Of a DNA stretch of 64,000 bases, positions 43,645 through 56,379 are shown piece after piece. Position 1 is the first letter of the stretch. Each line of letters opens with the position of its first letter. Source of the stretch: Takakia lepidozioides (lineage: Eukaryota; Streptophyta; Takakiopsida; Takakiales; Takakiaceae); the NCBI GenBank assembly GCA_030704615.1, contig CM060733.1:57660001-57724000 (forward strand), read 5' to 3'. The translations under genes were made by a program, and so were the position numbers. The notes beneath the pieces are model-generated. The model was not told the origin of the DNA. It did not search any database and was given only the letters and a program-made list of their open reading frames with translations.

Positions 43645-45750
43645 CTACCTCGTATTCCCATAGTCAATTTCCAGTATCTCCCTAATGACACCCACGTATC
43701 GCAGGCTTTCTACCACGTCCTCTCGTGCACTGTTTGTAGATACATGGTGGAAAACAGATGACACCCCTGAGTCATATGACACTCTACTTGTGCCAATATT
43801 GGTTGAAGACACCCTGTAGTGGTTTCTATAAGCTGACATGCTATTGTATGAAGTTGCAATGATCGAGGGAGGCCTGGACAAGTCCAACATTTGGCAATAC
43901 ATGGGATCAGATTCGGAATTGGGAATCCTTGCCACATGTGAGCGCACAGCATCAACCAGCCAGTCTGCATATTTGGGAGGAAGAGCCAAGTCAGGTGGGT
44001 ACTCATAGTCCTCCCCGTGAGCTGCCCTCCCTTCAGCACGTTCTTCCTGCAGAAACAACCAGCGACTTGCCTCCACACATGCTCGAATTGTTTCATACAT
44101 CCTGACATATATGAATGTGTCCCTCCCGTGAGAACCAACACGTGCACATAATGCAATTACATGACAACCAGCAACTACAAACAGGCATAAACAGGAAGGG
44201 AATGAACTGTTGCATTGTCACCTTTGTTAATGAGCTTCTCACTTACTCGAACATGGTTCGCATGCTAGGATAGTTTTCAATGATGTACTGGTGGAGAACT
44301 GAACACAGTTCTGCCGTGAATTTGCGGGGTTTCCCTGCTCCTTCCAACACGCAGCCAGACACGGATTCCTCCTCTCCGTCTAGTAGCATCAAAACTGGCC
44401 ATGTACTCTGTGCAAAAGCCAAGAGCCTCCTCAAACATGTAGCCCTCGGCCATACTGCCTTCAGGCTTTGCCATGTTGCGAACGTACCCTTTGTAATCCT
44501 TCATAGTCCACTCCACAGGGTACATCCATCGGGAGGTCACAGGGCCACACAAATCCAGCTCGTCAACTAGGTGAATAAGCAAATGCGTCATTATATCAAA
44601 AAAGAGGGTGGGAACTCTTTTTCAAGGAGGCAGAGTGTGACAGTCACCTCCTTCTTCAGCTCTTCGTGCTCGCTGGGATCAACCACTTTTGCACAGAGTT
44701 TGCGAAACACTCGGAATACTCGCAATATGGCATTTCGTACGCCCTTAGCCATTAAACCACGTAGAGCAAGAGGGAGAACTTGCTGCATAAGCACATGGTA
44801 GTCATGTGACTTTAATTGTGAGAGTTTTTTTTTAACAACATGTTTTTTAAAGGCAGATGCATACCCCGTTGGCACTTTCAGCTTTGTAATTGTGTTCAGG
44901 AATACCCTCAGCTCATCTCCTGTGAGCACATACGGCGCTGTGGGCATCACGAATGTGTTCTCCCTCGTGGGATGCCTTTGCAACCACAGGTGGAGACGAA
45001 TGCCTTGTAGCTCAAAGTCACAACGCACCTTCATGGTATCCTTTTCCCCAAAAATTGTCTTGATGATATTTTCTGTGACATTCTTCTCGCAATGCATCGT
45101 GTCAATGGTGTGGCGGATCAGTAGGTGCTGCAATTCATGTGCCAAAATGATTCACAATAAAGTCAAATGGTGACACAAATATGCCAACACACTAACACAC
45201 ATCTGTGAATAAAAAACAAATGCACAAATATGCGAAATAGACAAGCATGAGTGAGGAGTCCCCGTACCTCCCAATAAGGCAGACGATACAGAATGGACAG
45301 CCGCTTGACACCATGGATTTTTGAGGGATCAGCCTCTGCGATTGATTCCTCATCCTCAACCCATTTTGAGTATTCCTCAACACGCGTCTTGATTTCACTG
45401 CCCGTCAGGAGCAGTGGAGCATCTCTCATTTCTCGTTCGCCATCGAAGAACCTAGATCTCCTATATGCATGGTCGGTGGGAAGAAATCTCCGGTGCCCCT
45501 GGAATATAATTTTCTGACAGGCTGCCGAATACCGCGAATCAACTCCAGAGCCACAGGCAGGGCAACCTACATAGCCTTGGTGAACTTGACCTGCTAGCAG
45601 GCCGTACGCTGGGAAGTCGTGTATGCACCACATAAGGATGGCCCGCATGTTGAAAGCCCGTTCATCACGAATGCTGGCCACATCATGGGCTCTTCTCCTG
45701 TCCCATAAGCTCTTTGAGCTTTCCAAGGACGTTGTAAAGTATCCTGACAT
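43645..45750 (-). mobile_element. CACTA (En/Spm) transposase, C-terminal half
   Basis: Three coding segments on the minus strand give the second half of a TNP2-type transposase. 45750-45163 carries the end of the catalytic domain (FNMRAILMWCIHDFPAYGLL, CPACGSGVDSRY, HRRFLPTDHAYRRSRFFDG). 45145-44591 and 44591-44277 carry the DUF4218-like region (DTMHCEKNVTENI, LKSHDYHVLMQQVLPLALRG, LVDELDLCGPVTSRWMYPVE, AEGYMFEEALGFC). 44100-43645 carries the DUF4216-like end (VGVIREILEIDYG). Introns separate them. The 5' limit on this strand, near 45,700, coincides with a LINE tail. Confidence 0.85.
45699..45748 (+). repeat. LINE-type 3' tail at the break of the CACTA gene
   Basis: CCCATAAGCTCTTTGAGC, then TTTCC and GGACGTTGTAAAGTA, match the tail family seen at 1.7-5.5 kb, but without CATTT repeats (CCTGACATTT follows). 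It lies exactly where the coding sequence of the C-terminal half begins. Confidence 0.55.
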
Positions 45751-46334
45751 TTGGGTCAGATGCGAGCGCTAGCTGAAATACCAAATACCACGCTTTGGCT
45801 TCTCTCCCACAATCCTGCATTGGACGCCCCATGGAAGGTGTTGTAAACCCTAAAGCAACCACCAGTTCCCTGAGTATAACATGACAAAGAAAACATAATG
45901 GAGGAGATGACAAACTAATGCACCCCTCAACCCTAAAAGTGTAGCCACTTTCACGACCCGCGACATGCGGCGATCTCCCGCCCACTCCACCATGCGAGCA
46001 TAACCTACACTGCGCTCTCACTCATCTCATCCTCTTCATGGTGTCTTAGGAACTCACAAAGCTACCTACATTGCATGAAATCAAGCTCCGCAAGCTGCAA
46101 ACCTCTGCGGAAAGAGTGACTTTGATAGTTCAAAAGTGAACTCACTGTGCTATGTCTTTCAGCAACTCCGCTTCAACGAGCTTGATGCGAGCAATGTTAG
46201 CTTCTCTTAGCCTCTCATAGTCGGTAATGGGTGCAGTGGCCGCGTGCTTGACCATCGCATGAGCACATCGCCTCCCTAAACGCAACACGACGATCAAGAT
46301 GTATAGAGGGAGGGGGAGGGGGGGGGGGTCGAGT
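45751..46334. other. Spacer between the two CACTA halves
   Basis: It contains a poly-purine tract at 46305-46331 and short frames without recognised domains. A frame at 46021-45683 (minus) reads GFTTPSMGRPMQDCGREAKA and is unassigned. Confidence 0.4.
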
Positions 46335-48156
46335 GTGACAGGGGATAGGCAGAGAATGAGTTGCGAGACCACAACCTGTGGAGGTTTGAGGATGCCTACA
46401 CCACAGCAAACAACCTGAAGAAAATGTTTTGTAGTTGCTCAGAGTTCCATGGTGGCAAGTGGCAGCTACGCAAGACAATAAAGAATCACCTCCTCTTGCA
46501 TCACAGGGACCCGAACCTGAGGTACCCTACAATTCCGGTATGCACTCCATACTTACTCCACACGCATTTCCGACCTGATGTCTCTGCTCAAGATGGGGTC
46601 CCATTTTTTGAGATCACCGCCAGTCAGGAGCGCCGACTGCCTAACAAAACACGTGTCTCACAGACGTTGGCTGTGGGGCCGTGGGTAGTCATGGCCATGA
46701 CTACACTTTATGCCGTCTGTAGTCCTAAGCACGGCTACACCTGTTTTTACGATCGCGTGACATGTGTCCTAACCTCCACACATGCACCAAAACACTTCAA
46801 GTAGATTCACGGGGGCGTTTCAATCCTAGATTAGACTAACGTTGCGATTAGAGTTCGAGGATGAACCTCAAAGACAACCTTGGATCCGCAAGGATAAGTA
46901 TTGATAATAGCCAAGCGCATTGTTGAACTGTTGAAGTGAATGAATCAAGCACAATTCCAAGAAGCAAAAAATGGCTTCGTTCCTGAACAGTATTTGAACT
47001 GGCCCAAGGCATACCAGCTGACAACATTGACTTGTCATTTTGCGTTTACTGATGTATCTGCACTGCTAAGTCATGCTTCAGTGCTGCAAATTGCAGGCTC
47101 ACATTATGTATGATGAAGACAGGGAGGAAGGACCGTCCAGTCCTACACCTGAAACGAGGGGTGTGGGCGAACCTGACCAAGAACAACTTTTACAACAGGA
47201 GATGCAACGTGCTTTGCAAGAGGCTTTTGAAACAACTGACAGAATAAGAAGGGACGCGACTTGTCAAGCGAATGAAGATGAATTTGGCATTCCCCATACA
47301 AGCACTGAGGAACCAGGCAATGCCACAAATTCGACGGGGTTGCACGACGGAGGTGGGATGGCGACGGAGGATGAGAGGCAACAATATGAGGGAGACTACG
47401 ACAAAATATTCAGTGAGTCACATATTCCTTTGTATGAAGGGTGTCATCACAGTAGATTGACAGCAACTTTGATGCTGCTGAATTGTTGCACGACCCACAA
47501 GTGTAGAAATGCGTTTGTGGATGAGCTCTTGTCATTACTGAAGGATTCATTTTTGCCTAAAGAGAATGCGTTACCGAAATCACATTACGAGGCAAAAACA
47601 ATGATCGCCAGGATGGGGCTAGCATACAAACAGATTCATGCCTGCGAACAAGGTTGTGTGTTGTTCTGTGGAGAGCTTGAAAAAACGGAGCCAAAATGCC
47701 AAAGTGGAAGGTATTTTGCAGGTCGTGGGAAGGTGCCTAAGAAAGTTTTGCGGCACTTCCCTCTCATACCCAGGTTGAAACGAATGTTTAGAGTGAAATT
47801 GGTGGTAGAGCTCATGAGTTGGCAGATCAATCACAAAAGCAAGGATGGGCTCATTCGTCACGCTGCAGACAACAAAGCCTGGTCGCACATTGACAACACT
47901 TGGCCGGAGTTCGCATCAGATCCACGCAACGTGCATCTTGGTTTGGCATTGGATGGGGTGAATCCTTATGGCGCAAAATCCACGAGTTGGTCAACGTGGC
48001 CCATCCTACTACAATTTATCTCCTTGGTTGGTGACTAAGAAATTCTTTGTCATGTTGTCGCTGCTCATTCCAGGGAAGGAGTCCGTGAAGATGGAGAACA
48101 TTGATGTGTATCTCGAACCCCTCATGGAGGAGCTGGCGGAATTGTGGGTGGCATGA
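46335..48156 (+). mobile_element. CACTA (En/Spm) transposase, N-terminal half
   Basis: Exon 1, about 46340-46537, encodes the N-terminal finger (MFCSCSEFHGGKWQLRKTI, NHLLLHH) and ends CCG|GTATGC. Exon 2 starts after TTGCAG at 47097 and encodes the TNP2 catalytic region: LYEGCHHSRLTATL, LPKSHYEAKTMIARMGL, YKQIHACEQGCVLF, VPKKVLRHFPLIPRLKRMF, KDGLIRHAADNKAW and FASDPRNVHLGLALDGVNPY. Near 48,012 the frame changes: TWPILLQF gives way to YNLSPWLVTKKFFVMLSLLI in another frame. The protein stops at 48156 after MEELAELWVA, just where the minus-strand half takes over. The copy is therefore inactive as it stands. Confidence 0.85.
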
Positions 48157-49188
48157 AAGAAGAAAAGAGAGTGCCTTGTACCAAATGAGAGGGTCTCTCT
48201 CTGTCTAGGTGGTTTTTGAATGCTCCTAGACATCTTGCAAGTTTGATATGGTAGGTTTTTGTCATTGCGTGAAGGCTTTCATTGTCTCGTGTAGAGTGTC
48301 AAGATGTTATATCATGTCATGTTAGTAAATTATCGTTCAGTACGTGGCTGCATTTTGACTTTGTTGGCTGATTTGCAGGAAGCCCATTGCGGGCGATCAG
48401 TCGAGCTGCAAGAAATCTAGGAGTTGTCTGTGAGCAAAACAATGACATCAGAGAGAATGGTGAGTTGTTTGTAAATCTCAACTCAGTTGCAAAAGAGTTT
48501 GCATGTGTCAGTGGTGTGCACCCATTAGGATGTGTGAGCGGGTCCATTCGATTGCACAAGATTCCTTTAAACCTCCACTTCATGACAACATTTATTTGCA
48601 TGCAACATCGTGGTTGTGGTGATAATTTTTTTTCTCATTCAATACTGCTGTTGTTGGCAGGAGGCAAGTGAGGGCTATTGTAGTATCGTGCGCAAAGTCG
48701 AGGAGCTAGGAAAAGAAACCACAAGTCAGCGAGAAGACATCATCGATTTGAAGGCTTGTGTCTCACAGATGATGCTTTACCAAAAAATGATAGCCAACAA
48801 GTTTGGCATCTCTATATCAGTGTCTCCGGCTGTGGGGACCTCTGCAGCAGCCAGCAAGTGCATAGACGTAGCTCGCACATCCAGGCGCCTAGAGGACAAC
48901 TTCGAGACACCCCCTGCAGTTGCATCAGTGTCGTCTCCTCCCGGTGTCTGTCATGATCAATTGCAAGTGGGCAATTCCCCCTGCGATGGCACGGGAGATG
49001 AGGACGCAGACAAATTACCTGGCATAATGAAGGATCCCGTACCTGTGTCTGGCTTCATGGATCCCATGTCAAATGTAGCATGCCTTGATTCAGAGACAGC
49101 TGGAGAATCACTGGGCATGAAGGGGGATGATTGTGCAATTGATCTTGGTTCCCCTCGGGTTGTCCCTCCACTCCCCATTATTTGTTGA
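48157..49188 (+). CDS. Coiled-coil-like ORF before the phosphatase relic
   Basis: After a gene-free 200 bases, an exon-like piece at 48380-48466 and a frame at 48661-49188 occur. The latter reads IVRKVEELGKETTSQREDII with heptad spacing, then a Ser/Pro/Asp-rich low-complexity part ending PPLPIIC. It may be the upstream part of the phosphatase-like gene starting at 49182 in another frame, or an accessory ORF of the CACTA element. Not recognised. Confidence 0.4.
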
Positions 49189-49830
49189 AGAAGAAGGACA
49201 GAGATCCGACCAGTGCAAAACATTTACTGATTCTAGATGTAAATGGCTTGCTTTGTGAGTGCGTACATATTGGTAGTGCTGCAGGGTATATTCCAGATGG
49301 CTTTGTTGGCAGAACCTGTGGCAGTAAAATGGTGTTGATGAGGCCTGGCTGCATTGATTTTTTGAACAAGTGTTTTGCGCATTTTGAGGTGGCAGTGTGG
49401 TCTTGCATGACACTTCGCAACTTCCAACCTGTTGTGGAGTGGATTTTCCGTGGCCGGCCTAATCTTGTGTTTCAGTGGGATGGTGCTTACTGTGAACAAT
49501 CAAGTGAGAGAAATGACAGGCACCCATCTAAGCCTATCTTTTTCAAGAACCTGTCAACAGTATGTCGCGAATTCTCTGTATGGAATGAGAACAACACTCT
49601 TCTTGTTGATGACACTCCACACAAAGGGAAGAAGAATCCTGCCTTCACTGGCATATTCCCAGAGCCTTGAAGAAGTGGGGCTCCTGGGGCGACTTCTGAC
49701 CAGTTCCTCAATACAAAGTTGTGGCCTTTCTTGGAGGGGACAGCAAAGGCAGCCTCAATTACAGAGTATGTGAGGGCCCATCCTCGGTTTGGACAAGCTT
49801 CACATAACACCCTCACAACCCAGCACCCGC
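49182..49830 (+). pseudogene. FCP1/SCP-type (HAD) phosphatase-like relic
   Basis: The encoded domain belongs to the NLI-interacting-factor phosphatases that dephosphorylate proteins such as RNA polymerase II tails. Visible are LLILDVNGLLCE (nucleophile Asp; the second acid of DxDxT is Asn), VLMRPGCIDFLNKCFAHFEV, AVWSCMT (motif II), and NTLLVDDTPHKGKKNP (motif III). At 49668-49670 a TGA follows FPEP, yet the frame continues with LWPFLEGTAKAASITEYVRA, which is the normal C-terminal continuation, so the TGA looks like a mutated Arg CGA. The Asp-to-Asn change is shared with the copy at 58 kb and occurs in plant relatives as I remember them. Confidence 0.7.
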
Positions 49831-51473
49831 AGGTAACTCCAGATTGTACGCGTCATGCCATTGTGTTGCCTAGAGGTAAATACTTTATGCAAACACAGTG
49901 AATTGTATGTCAATGCAATGTGGAATGCTAGGTGTGTAGCTTTGTCTAGTTTAGCATTTGTCTAGTTTTAGTTTGTGTCACTACGCCAAATCATGGTTTT
50001 TTTTACTTTTTTATTTTAGAGTCATGGTTTTCTTGACTCAAACCATGACTCGATGTCGTCATGGTTCAAAAATGACATGGGTATGACCAAAAAGGGTGGT
50101 GTATACGCCTCTATATCGGTCAACATCGTTGACTGGGATAGAGTCATGATCATGGGTCACGCACATGACTCTAAACAATAATGCAGATGACTCTACATTT
50201 TTAGATTGGTGTAGTCAACTCCCTTTGACCAAGATAAGGTCATTTGCACGACTCTTATGAGAATCCATTGATGGATAATTTCATTACATGAATGAAATGT
50301 TGATTATTTTCATTCATCAATTGGATGATTTTATTACATGCAAGGATTTGGATGATTTCATCCACCTATTTCATTCACATGGGGACTTCGATACTTTTCA
50401 AGAACGCCCTCACTGTCACTCTTCTTCCCACTCCCAGAGCTTACTAGGGTGGCGATCGAGGGGATGCTCTGGTTAGTCAAGAAGAAAGGCTGCTGAGTAG
50501 TTAGGGTTTCGGACTCAGTGCAATGTCTAGAGAATTTATGTTGGAATGCTGCATGAAGTAGTTCTTGTTTTTAGTTTGCTGCAAATTGTGGAGGTCATAG
50601 CAGGCAGGCCAATGGATCCTATGATGACATGCTGCTTACTGAAGCTCACTAGCACCCCCTCAGTAAAGGACCTTGTCAGAATGTTGATGCTGTCGGATTT
50701 TCGAGCACAAACCTCTACCTTGGAGCACGGCGCAGAGCCGGCATGAGTTTTGCAAAGATCATTCACGATGGTGGGACAACCGCAATCGTTTTCCTTAATG
50801 TACGATGTGACGAAGTTTTGTCCCTCCTGCAAATGTGGGCTCTTGGCTCCTGTATGACTTGGTATTCTTCCTGATGTTTACAAGGTTCTTGGGAGAGTCG
50901 GCTTGGTCGTAGCAGGCCGTGTTTCAATCTCTGCCCGCTCAGCTGTACCGTGGTGGTTCTCACAGACCAATCCGATATTACCTGATCATAGACACAAGTA
51001 GCACACACAAGAGGTCCTCTTGGGTTCATGGTCAGTCAAATCCTCCGTGGGTCATGACACAAGGTCGAGGACAATGTGGTGAGGGCACCCTCTTCTTCGA
51101 CCTATTTCAGCCTGTTTTGCCCTCTCATCAGACTCGGCCCTGAATTTTCAAGACCAATTTTTTTTGGCGTTGTCCCTTCTTGAGGTGTCCGCCCTAGTGC
51201 AACAATTTAGACCTGGTTTCACGTTATCAAATCGCGTTCAGGCATTTTGTTGAACACTTGGTGTGCATCCACAATGCTCCCACACTTAGCATAATACACA
51301 GGCGGCCTGCTCCAATCACCACAGATCCACCCAACGAGCTAACTTACAGAATTCAATATGCAAATTCTATAGCACTGAATAACAGTGTTGGAAAGATTAA
51401 ACATTATGTTCTACTCGTTCTTGTATTTTTTTTCTCAGTTGGTCTATATTGTTTGTGATATGGAGAGCAGGTA

Positions 51474-51756
51474 CGTGAAGGAGTGGGCAAACTGATGTGC
51501 GTAGTGGGTGCAAACCTTACCCTGAGTGTAACTTTGCATGAACAAGGCGACAGTGCAGACATGGCTGTGGAGGAAAGTGGAGTCTCTATGGAGGAAATTG
51601 TGAGAAGATGGAGCGCTGAGATGGTGGATGGTGCGACGACCTCTGTAGCTAAGATCCAAACATAGACTGGTGCAACACTGGGGGATACAGCACTGGCTGC
51701 TTTGGATGGCAGTGATGTGGGGAAACAGAGATTGAAGCTGCTTCTAAATGGATGGA
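51474..51756 (+). pseudogene. Coding-like segment inside the CACTA element, TAG-interrupted
   Basis: The frame reads VGANLTLSVTLHEQGDSADM and onward to SVAKIQT, then TAG at 51663-51665, then TGATLGDTALAALDGSDVGK in the same frame. The composition on both sides is alike, so it may be one exon with a CAG-to-TAG change. No family recognised. Elsewhere in 50.3-54.4 kb a few other short coding-like pieces (52240-52419, 53593-53841) could not be assigned. Confidence 0.3.
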
Positions 51757-52429
51757 GACGGTAATGACCAGAAATGGGTTTCTTCTATTGATGTGCCTCT
51801 TCTTGTCCCTGTGGGTATGGAATTCCAACTACTGGTCTGTGTGGTTTGGTTGCATGAATCAGGCACTCCACTTTTTAATTGCAAGTGTCAAGTCTGGCAG
51901 GGCAGTGTCTCTCAACAGAGTGGTTGTGGGGCTTCTTCATCCTATCCTCTCTGTGCAGGTGAGTCATTCATATCATTTGACTAGATTGGCAATTAGCCTG
52001 CAGGGTGTGTTTGGAGTTAGGTTTTGGACTCTGCTGCAGAAAGTCAGTGTGAGTTGTATGTTGAGTGCTTTACTTGCAGCTCAGTGGCAGTGGTCAACAT
52101 CCAAATTATTCTTAATGGACTGGATACTGTAGTATTAATGTTATCTGCTGGTTATTTAGATATGCAGCTGCTTCAGTGTGGCAATAGACAGCTCTGCAGA
52201 AGTCTCGCCTTTGCAGGTTGTTCAAAGAGGTGGTGGTGTGACATAAGGGTTATGTTTTGGAGAGAACAGGACACGTCAGACAAGGAGCTGGCTTCTAAGC
52301 TCAGCAGCGTTGAGAACGTCGCAACACTGGCGGTAGCCATAGCACCTTGGCAAGAGATCAGAAGTGCGGAAACTTGTGGTGTTGAAAAAGACGGCTTCCT
52401 GTACCCCAAGTCGGGGTGAGAAAATGCCA

Positions 52430-52600
52430 AAATCGCCGGGGTTGCAGACCAAGGTCGGGGAAGCCTTACATTCCGTCCCGCAAGTCGCAGCAGCACAATT
52501 AATAGAACCAGACACTGCTAATGAAGGTACCTTCTTCAACACATTTCAGCCTGTTTTTCCATGTTATCAGAGTCATCCTTAAATTTTCAGGTTGAATTCT
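52430..52600 (+). repeat. Second copy of a segment also at 51,060-51,150
   Basis: Both places carry CACATTTCAGCCTGTTTT/CCTATTTCAGCCTGTTTT, then a CATCAGA or TATCAGA stretch and AATTTTCA at matching spacing. It is an internal dispersed duplication of the element. Confidence 0.5.
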
Positions 52601-55161
52601 GCAAGTTAGCTTGTTGGTGGATCTATGGTGGTTTTTGAGTGATTTTGACATGTTACTGCCAATGTGGCAACAGGAAAGTATCTAAAAACAGATAACAGAG
52701 ATGAGGAGAAGCTCTGGAATGAATCGATGAGCAGCAATGGCCCAGCTTGAGTGGGGTTCAGGTTAGAAGTGAGGGGTTTGCTATTATGTTCATCTTTCTG
52801 CACTTACGGCTGGGTCGAGTGTTTTCATGTGGCTGTCACAGAAGACTTTCTTCAGACCCGTACCTGAAGTAAGTCTTCAACTTTTGACATATGTTCCATT
52901 TTTCAGCTTTGCATCTGTTGTAAGTTGAGCATGGTTGCAGGCCCATCATGGGCATTTTCTAGTCAACAGCTCACCTATTGTGCATCTACGGATGTGGAAT
53001 TGAAACCTTGTTACAGAAAAAAGCCCAGGTGATTAGCTCTGTTGGTAATTTATGAAGATTATGTGAAAAACCACATTTACACAAGGGCAGAGAACATTTG
53101 GCATGATCTTTTGGTGGATTTTCTAGTTCCAGTACTATTCTTTAAGTTATTTTGGCTGCCATGAGCTATGTTCGTGCAGCATGTGGCCCCATTGGGAGTT
53201 CACACCACCATATTTTATATCTCAATGAGAGACACCATGCTGCACTTTGTTGACAGCTACAAATGTGTGTATGTAACTGGCACAGCTTGCATTCTGACAC
53301 TCTGTTTCTTATTGTGCTGGTAGCAGGAATGGGATTCGAGTATAGGAAGGGCTCTTGAACAGCAAAGAGTTCTTCATCTGAAGAATTTAGACCCAGAATT
53401 GGGCTCATTGGACATCATGGTACGCTCCAGTACACTTACTTCATTTGAATGTATGCAAGGAAGATAATTGTATTGGGTGAGAGCAGTTCCACAGGTCTGC
53501 AAGATATGAATTATCACTGATCACTTTCCAAGTGAGCTCCAGCCAGCCGTGGGGTTGTTATCTAAGGTACACATCCCAGTCTGCTCTTCTATGTGTATCA
53601 CATTCTAAAGGGGTTTGGTTGGCAGGACGCTCTTATTGACGTTTTGCAAACAAGTTTTGAGGCCCATTTAATTCCACCAGCTTCTTTCACCACCATTCAG
53701 TCTGGTATAGCTCTCCAACTGAACTCTATGCAGTCTGCTCAGTTCTCTTCCACTGAGTCGGTACTTGGTTTTTCTGAACTTTGGCTTAATTATATGAATT
53801 GCCATAGCAACCTGAAGCTGGAAATCTGCCTTACAGCATAGCAAGAGTCAACCTTAGTTTTGCCAAAGCAGGTTTATGGAACATGAATGACTATTCTGGA
53901 TGCTTCAACAAATGAGAACTATGATTATTTCTCTCTTTTAATGCGCACTCCCATTGGAATCTGCACTTGTTGTTGATCTGCTTATATATGTGTGCATTCA
54001 TGTGCAGGTCATGCGATCTTGATCTCTTGTAAAGAAGGAGGCAGAAGGTCTTGGGGGCAGAAGGAGGCATGCTATGGACAATCAGCGAGGAGGAAGGTGC
54101 TCAGTTTGTCACTTTTTGGATCCATATATGTGCAGTGGGTAGTTGGGCTACCGTTGAGAGATTAGATTCTTTCAAACAGTCAGGTTTTTTGTTGATCCTT
54201 TGGCATTGTGCATAGACTTTAACCACGGTGTCTTCCTATCATATTTTCCATCAATTGTTGAATCTTTTTGGCTCATGACACCGCGTATTTGTGCAAAATA
54301 ATATATTATCCATATTATAAATTATATATAAATGGTATTATATTTCAATACAGATAAACCTAATCAATTCAGTAAATATACAATACAAATTAAACCACTG
54401 TCTCCTGTTCTTTGAAAAATAAAATAAAATAAAATAAAAAATAAAGGTATATATTAAAAATTCCATCCAGTTAGAATTTTATATGTGGAGTAGAGATAGG
54501 TCAGGCCCATGACTCAACTAGGCACCAATAGCCATGCAAATCGTGACACGTGTCCAGTTATGCTCATGAACTCGAACCAATGAGGTCATGCTCATGACTC
54601 AAGTACCTTTCACATTTCAAATTCACACCATACACTATGCGCCACGTAGCCACTCAATGAGACTTGAGTCAGATCCACGACCACCTAAAGCTTAAAAATG
54701 GTCATGCTCATGACCAGGGTAGTTTCCCATTCCTACCTGAAACCATACAGAGAGCGCCACGTATCCGGGCGCGAACGCATCCACAGTCAAATCCATGACT
54801 CTCGAAAAGTTGCTAGATCCAACATGTGGTATTGCTCAACGTGAATACGTGGCTCGTTGTGGCATGCATGCGAGATAGCATCGTCCCTACACTTGTCATC
54901 ATCTGAAATTGACACATCGCAGTCCGGGGAGAGTCGTGTGTTACTAGAAAACAGTCACGGACGTGACGAAAAACAGGGTCATGTATCTTGCTCAGTAGGG
55001 GATGTCACCCAGAGTCATATTCACGACGCGGATATTAGAGTCATCGTAACAACACGGTCTGCATGATTCTTTGCAAAAGAGTAAAAAATGAGTCAAAATG
55101 ATCAAAAGAGTCATGAAAACAGTCAAAAAAAGTGTCATGAAACCCGTTTTTTGTACTAATG

Positions 55162-56030
55162 TGTGTGGCTCTGTCTAGTTTAGCTTTTGTCTAGTTTTAG
55201 TTTAAGTTGTGTGTAGCTTTAGTTGTAGGGGAGTAAGCTGCCAGCATAGCAAGCAGTATGGCTGTAACCTGCTCATAGCTCGGTGTATCTCCGCTACCAC
55301 TCATCGTGCAGTATGCTTTGTTTGTGCAAGTGCCTACCGGGATTACGCAAGTCTCTGGCCACAGGGCATTGCACGTAAGATTAATCCACTGCCCCATGCA
55401 ATCTGCATTGGCTTATCGCCAACCCATTTGCGAGTGGTACTTGTGGAACCCAGTCCAATGTGTGGAGCATATGTTCCTGTGTGCAGGTACCTGGCCATTC
55501 ACAATCTGCGGCAGTTGAAGGGGCAACCACCGCACTACCTGTCAGCAAGACAACTCCCAAACCTCCAGTCCTTGACTGCCAGAATGGGGTAAAGGTTCCC
55601 TACCTACCTGCAATTTTCAAATTTGCACACATAGAGTTTGTGTAATCGTGCTTACACATATTCTTGGCGATGTTTGTTTGTTTCACATATGTATATGTTG
55701 TTGTTGCTTTGATTTTTGCCTGAAAGCTTGCTCATGTATCTTCTGGGGTTTTCGGGGTGGATGGCAGTGTGGGTGACCAAGTCCGGCTTATTGACACGGT
55801 TTTGAGCGCAACAACAACATCTGGCCACATTGTTGGTCTACAAGGCTCTTCAGCGAGTGCCAGATACCCTATGGTGCCTGAGGGGTATGTGGCCATCATG
55901 ATCACACAGGTGACACTTACCAATGCCCCTCTACCGTATCACAACAAGTCCATGAAGCCAGCACACACAGAGTTGGGAGACACTCTAGATCACGTTACAG
56001 TTTGGAGTGACAAGTTTGTGAAAATCTAGA
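55162..56030 (+). CDS. Two exon-like segments, unassigned
   Basis: Segment one, about 55486-55589, reads VPGHSQSAAVEGATTALPVS and ends GG|GTAAAG. Segment two, about 55727-55909, reads VSSGVFGVDGSVGDQVRLID, then SGHIVGLQGSSASARYPMV and ends at CAG|GTGACA. They are in coding-like frames with fair splice borders. The second has a vague likeness to a methylase motif I neighbourhood, too weak to name. Confidence 0.3.
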
Positions 56031-56379
56031 AAGTGAATTGATGAGCGTTTGACTGCCCCAATATTTGAGTGCATCATCTGCCATGTGTTAGGATTTGCAC
56101 CAGTCCGAGAGATGCCAGTGTATACATCTTATGCTCAGGCATTTGGAAGTCTACTTAGACTTTGCAGCTTTGTGCATTTTTGTAGCGGCACCGGATTAGA
56201 TTATGGAAATGATCTCAGATCATTAACTCACGTTGTATTTGAACTAATGTTCCAATTTGAAGTGTGCTTTCATGTTTCAATGGTGTTTTTGTGTGCTTTG
56301 AATGATGCTTTATGTTTCAATGCTGCTAGAGTTAGGCCCAGGACTACGCTCATGTATAGGACTACCTCCCATCCATAGA

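Larger units (their letters stand above)
49979..55161. mobile_element. CACTA-type element with TGT target duplication
   Basis: The left end reads CACTACGCCAAATCATGG at 49979. The right end, reverse-complemented from 55161, reads CATTAGTACAAAAAACGGG, i.e. CACTA with one change. Both are flanked by TGT (49976-49978 and 55162-55164), a 3-bp target duplication as made by CACTA transposases. Both ends are filled with subterminal repeats of CATGACTC/GAGTCATG (49,990-50,260 and 54,480-55,140), the transposase binding pattern of this superfamily. No TNP2-like gene is recognisable inside, so it is likely non-autonomous. A 45-bp sequence (GTCTAGTTTAGC..TTTGTCTAGTTTTAG) occurs on both flanks. Confidence 0.72.

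Noticed and set aside
55757-56029. Methylase motif I in SGHIVGLQG
   Set aside because: The likeness is limited to a few residues and lacks the Gly-x-Gly loop; left unassigned.
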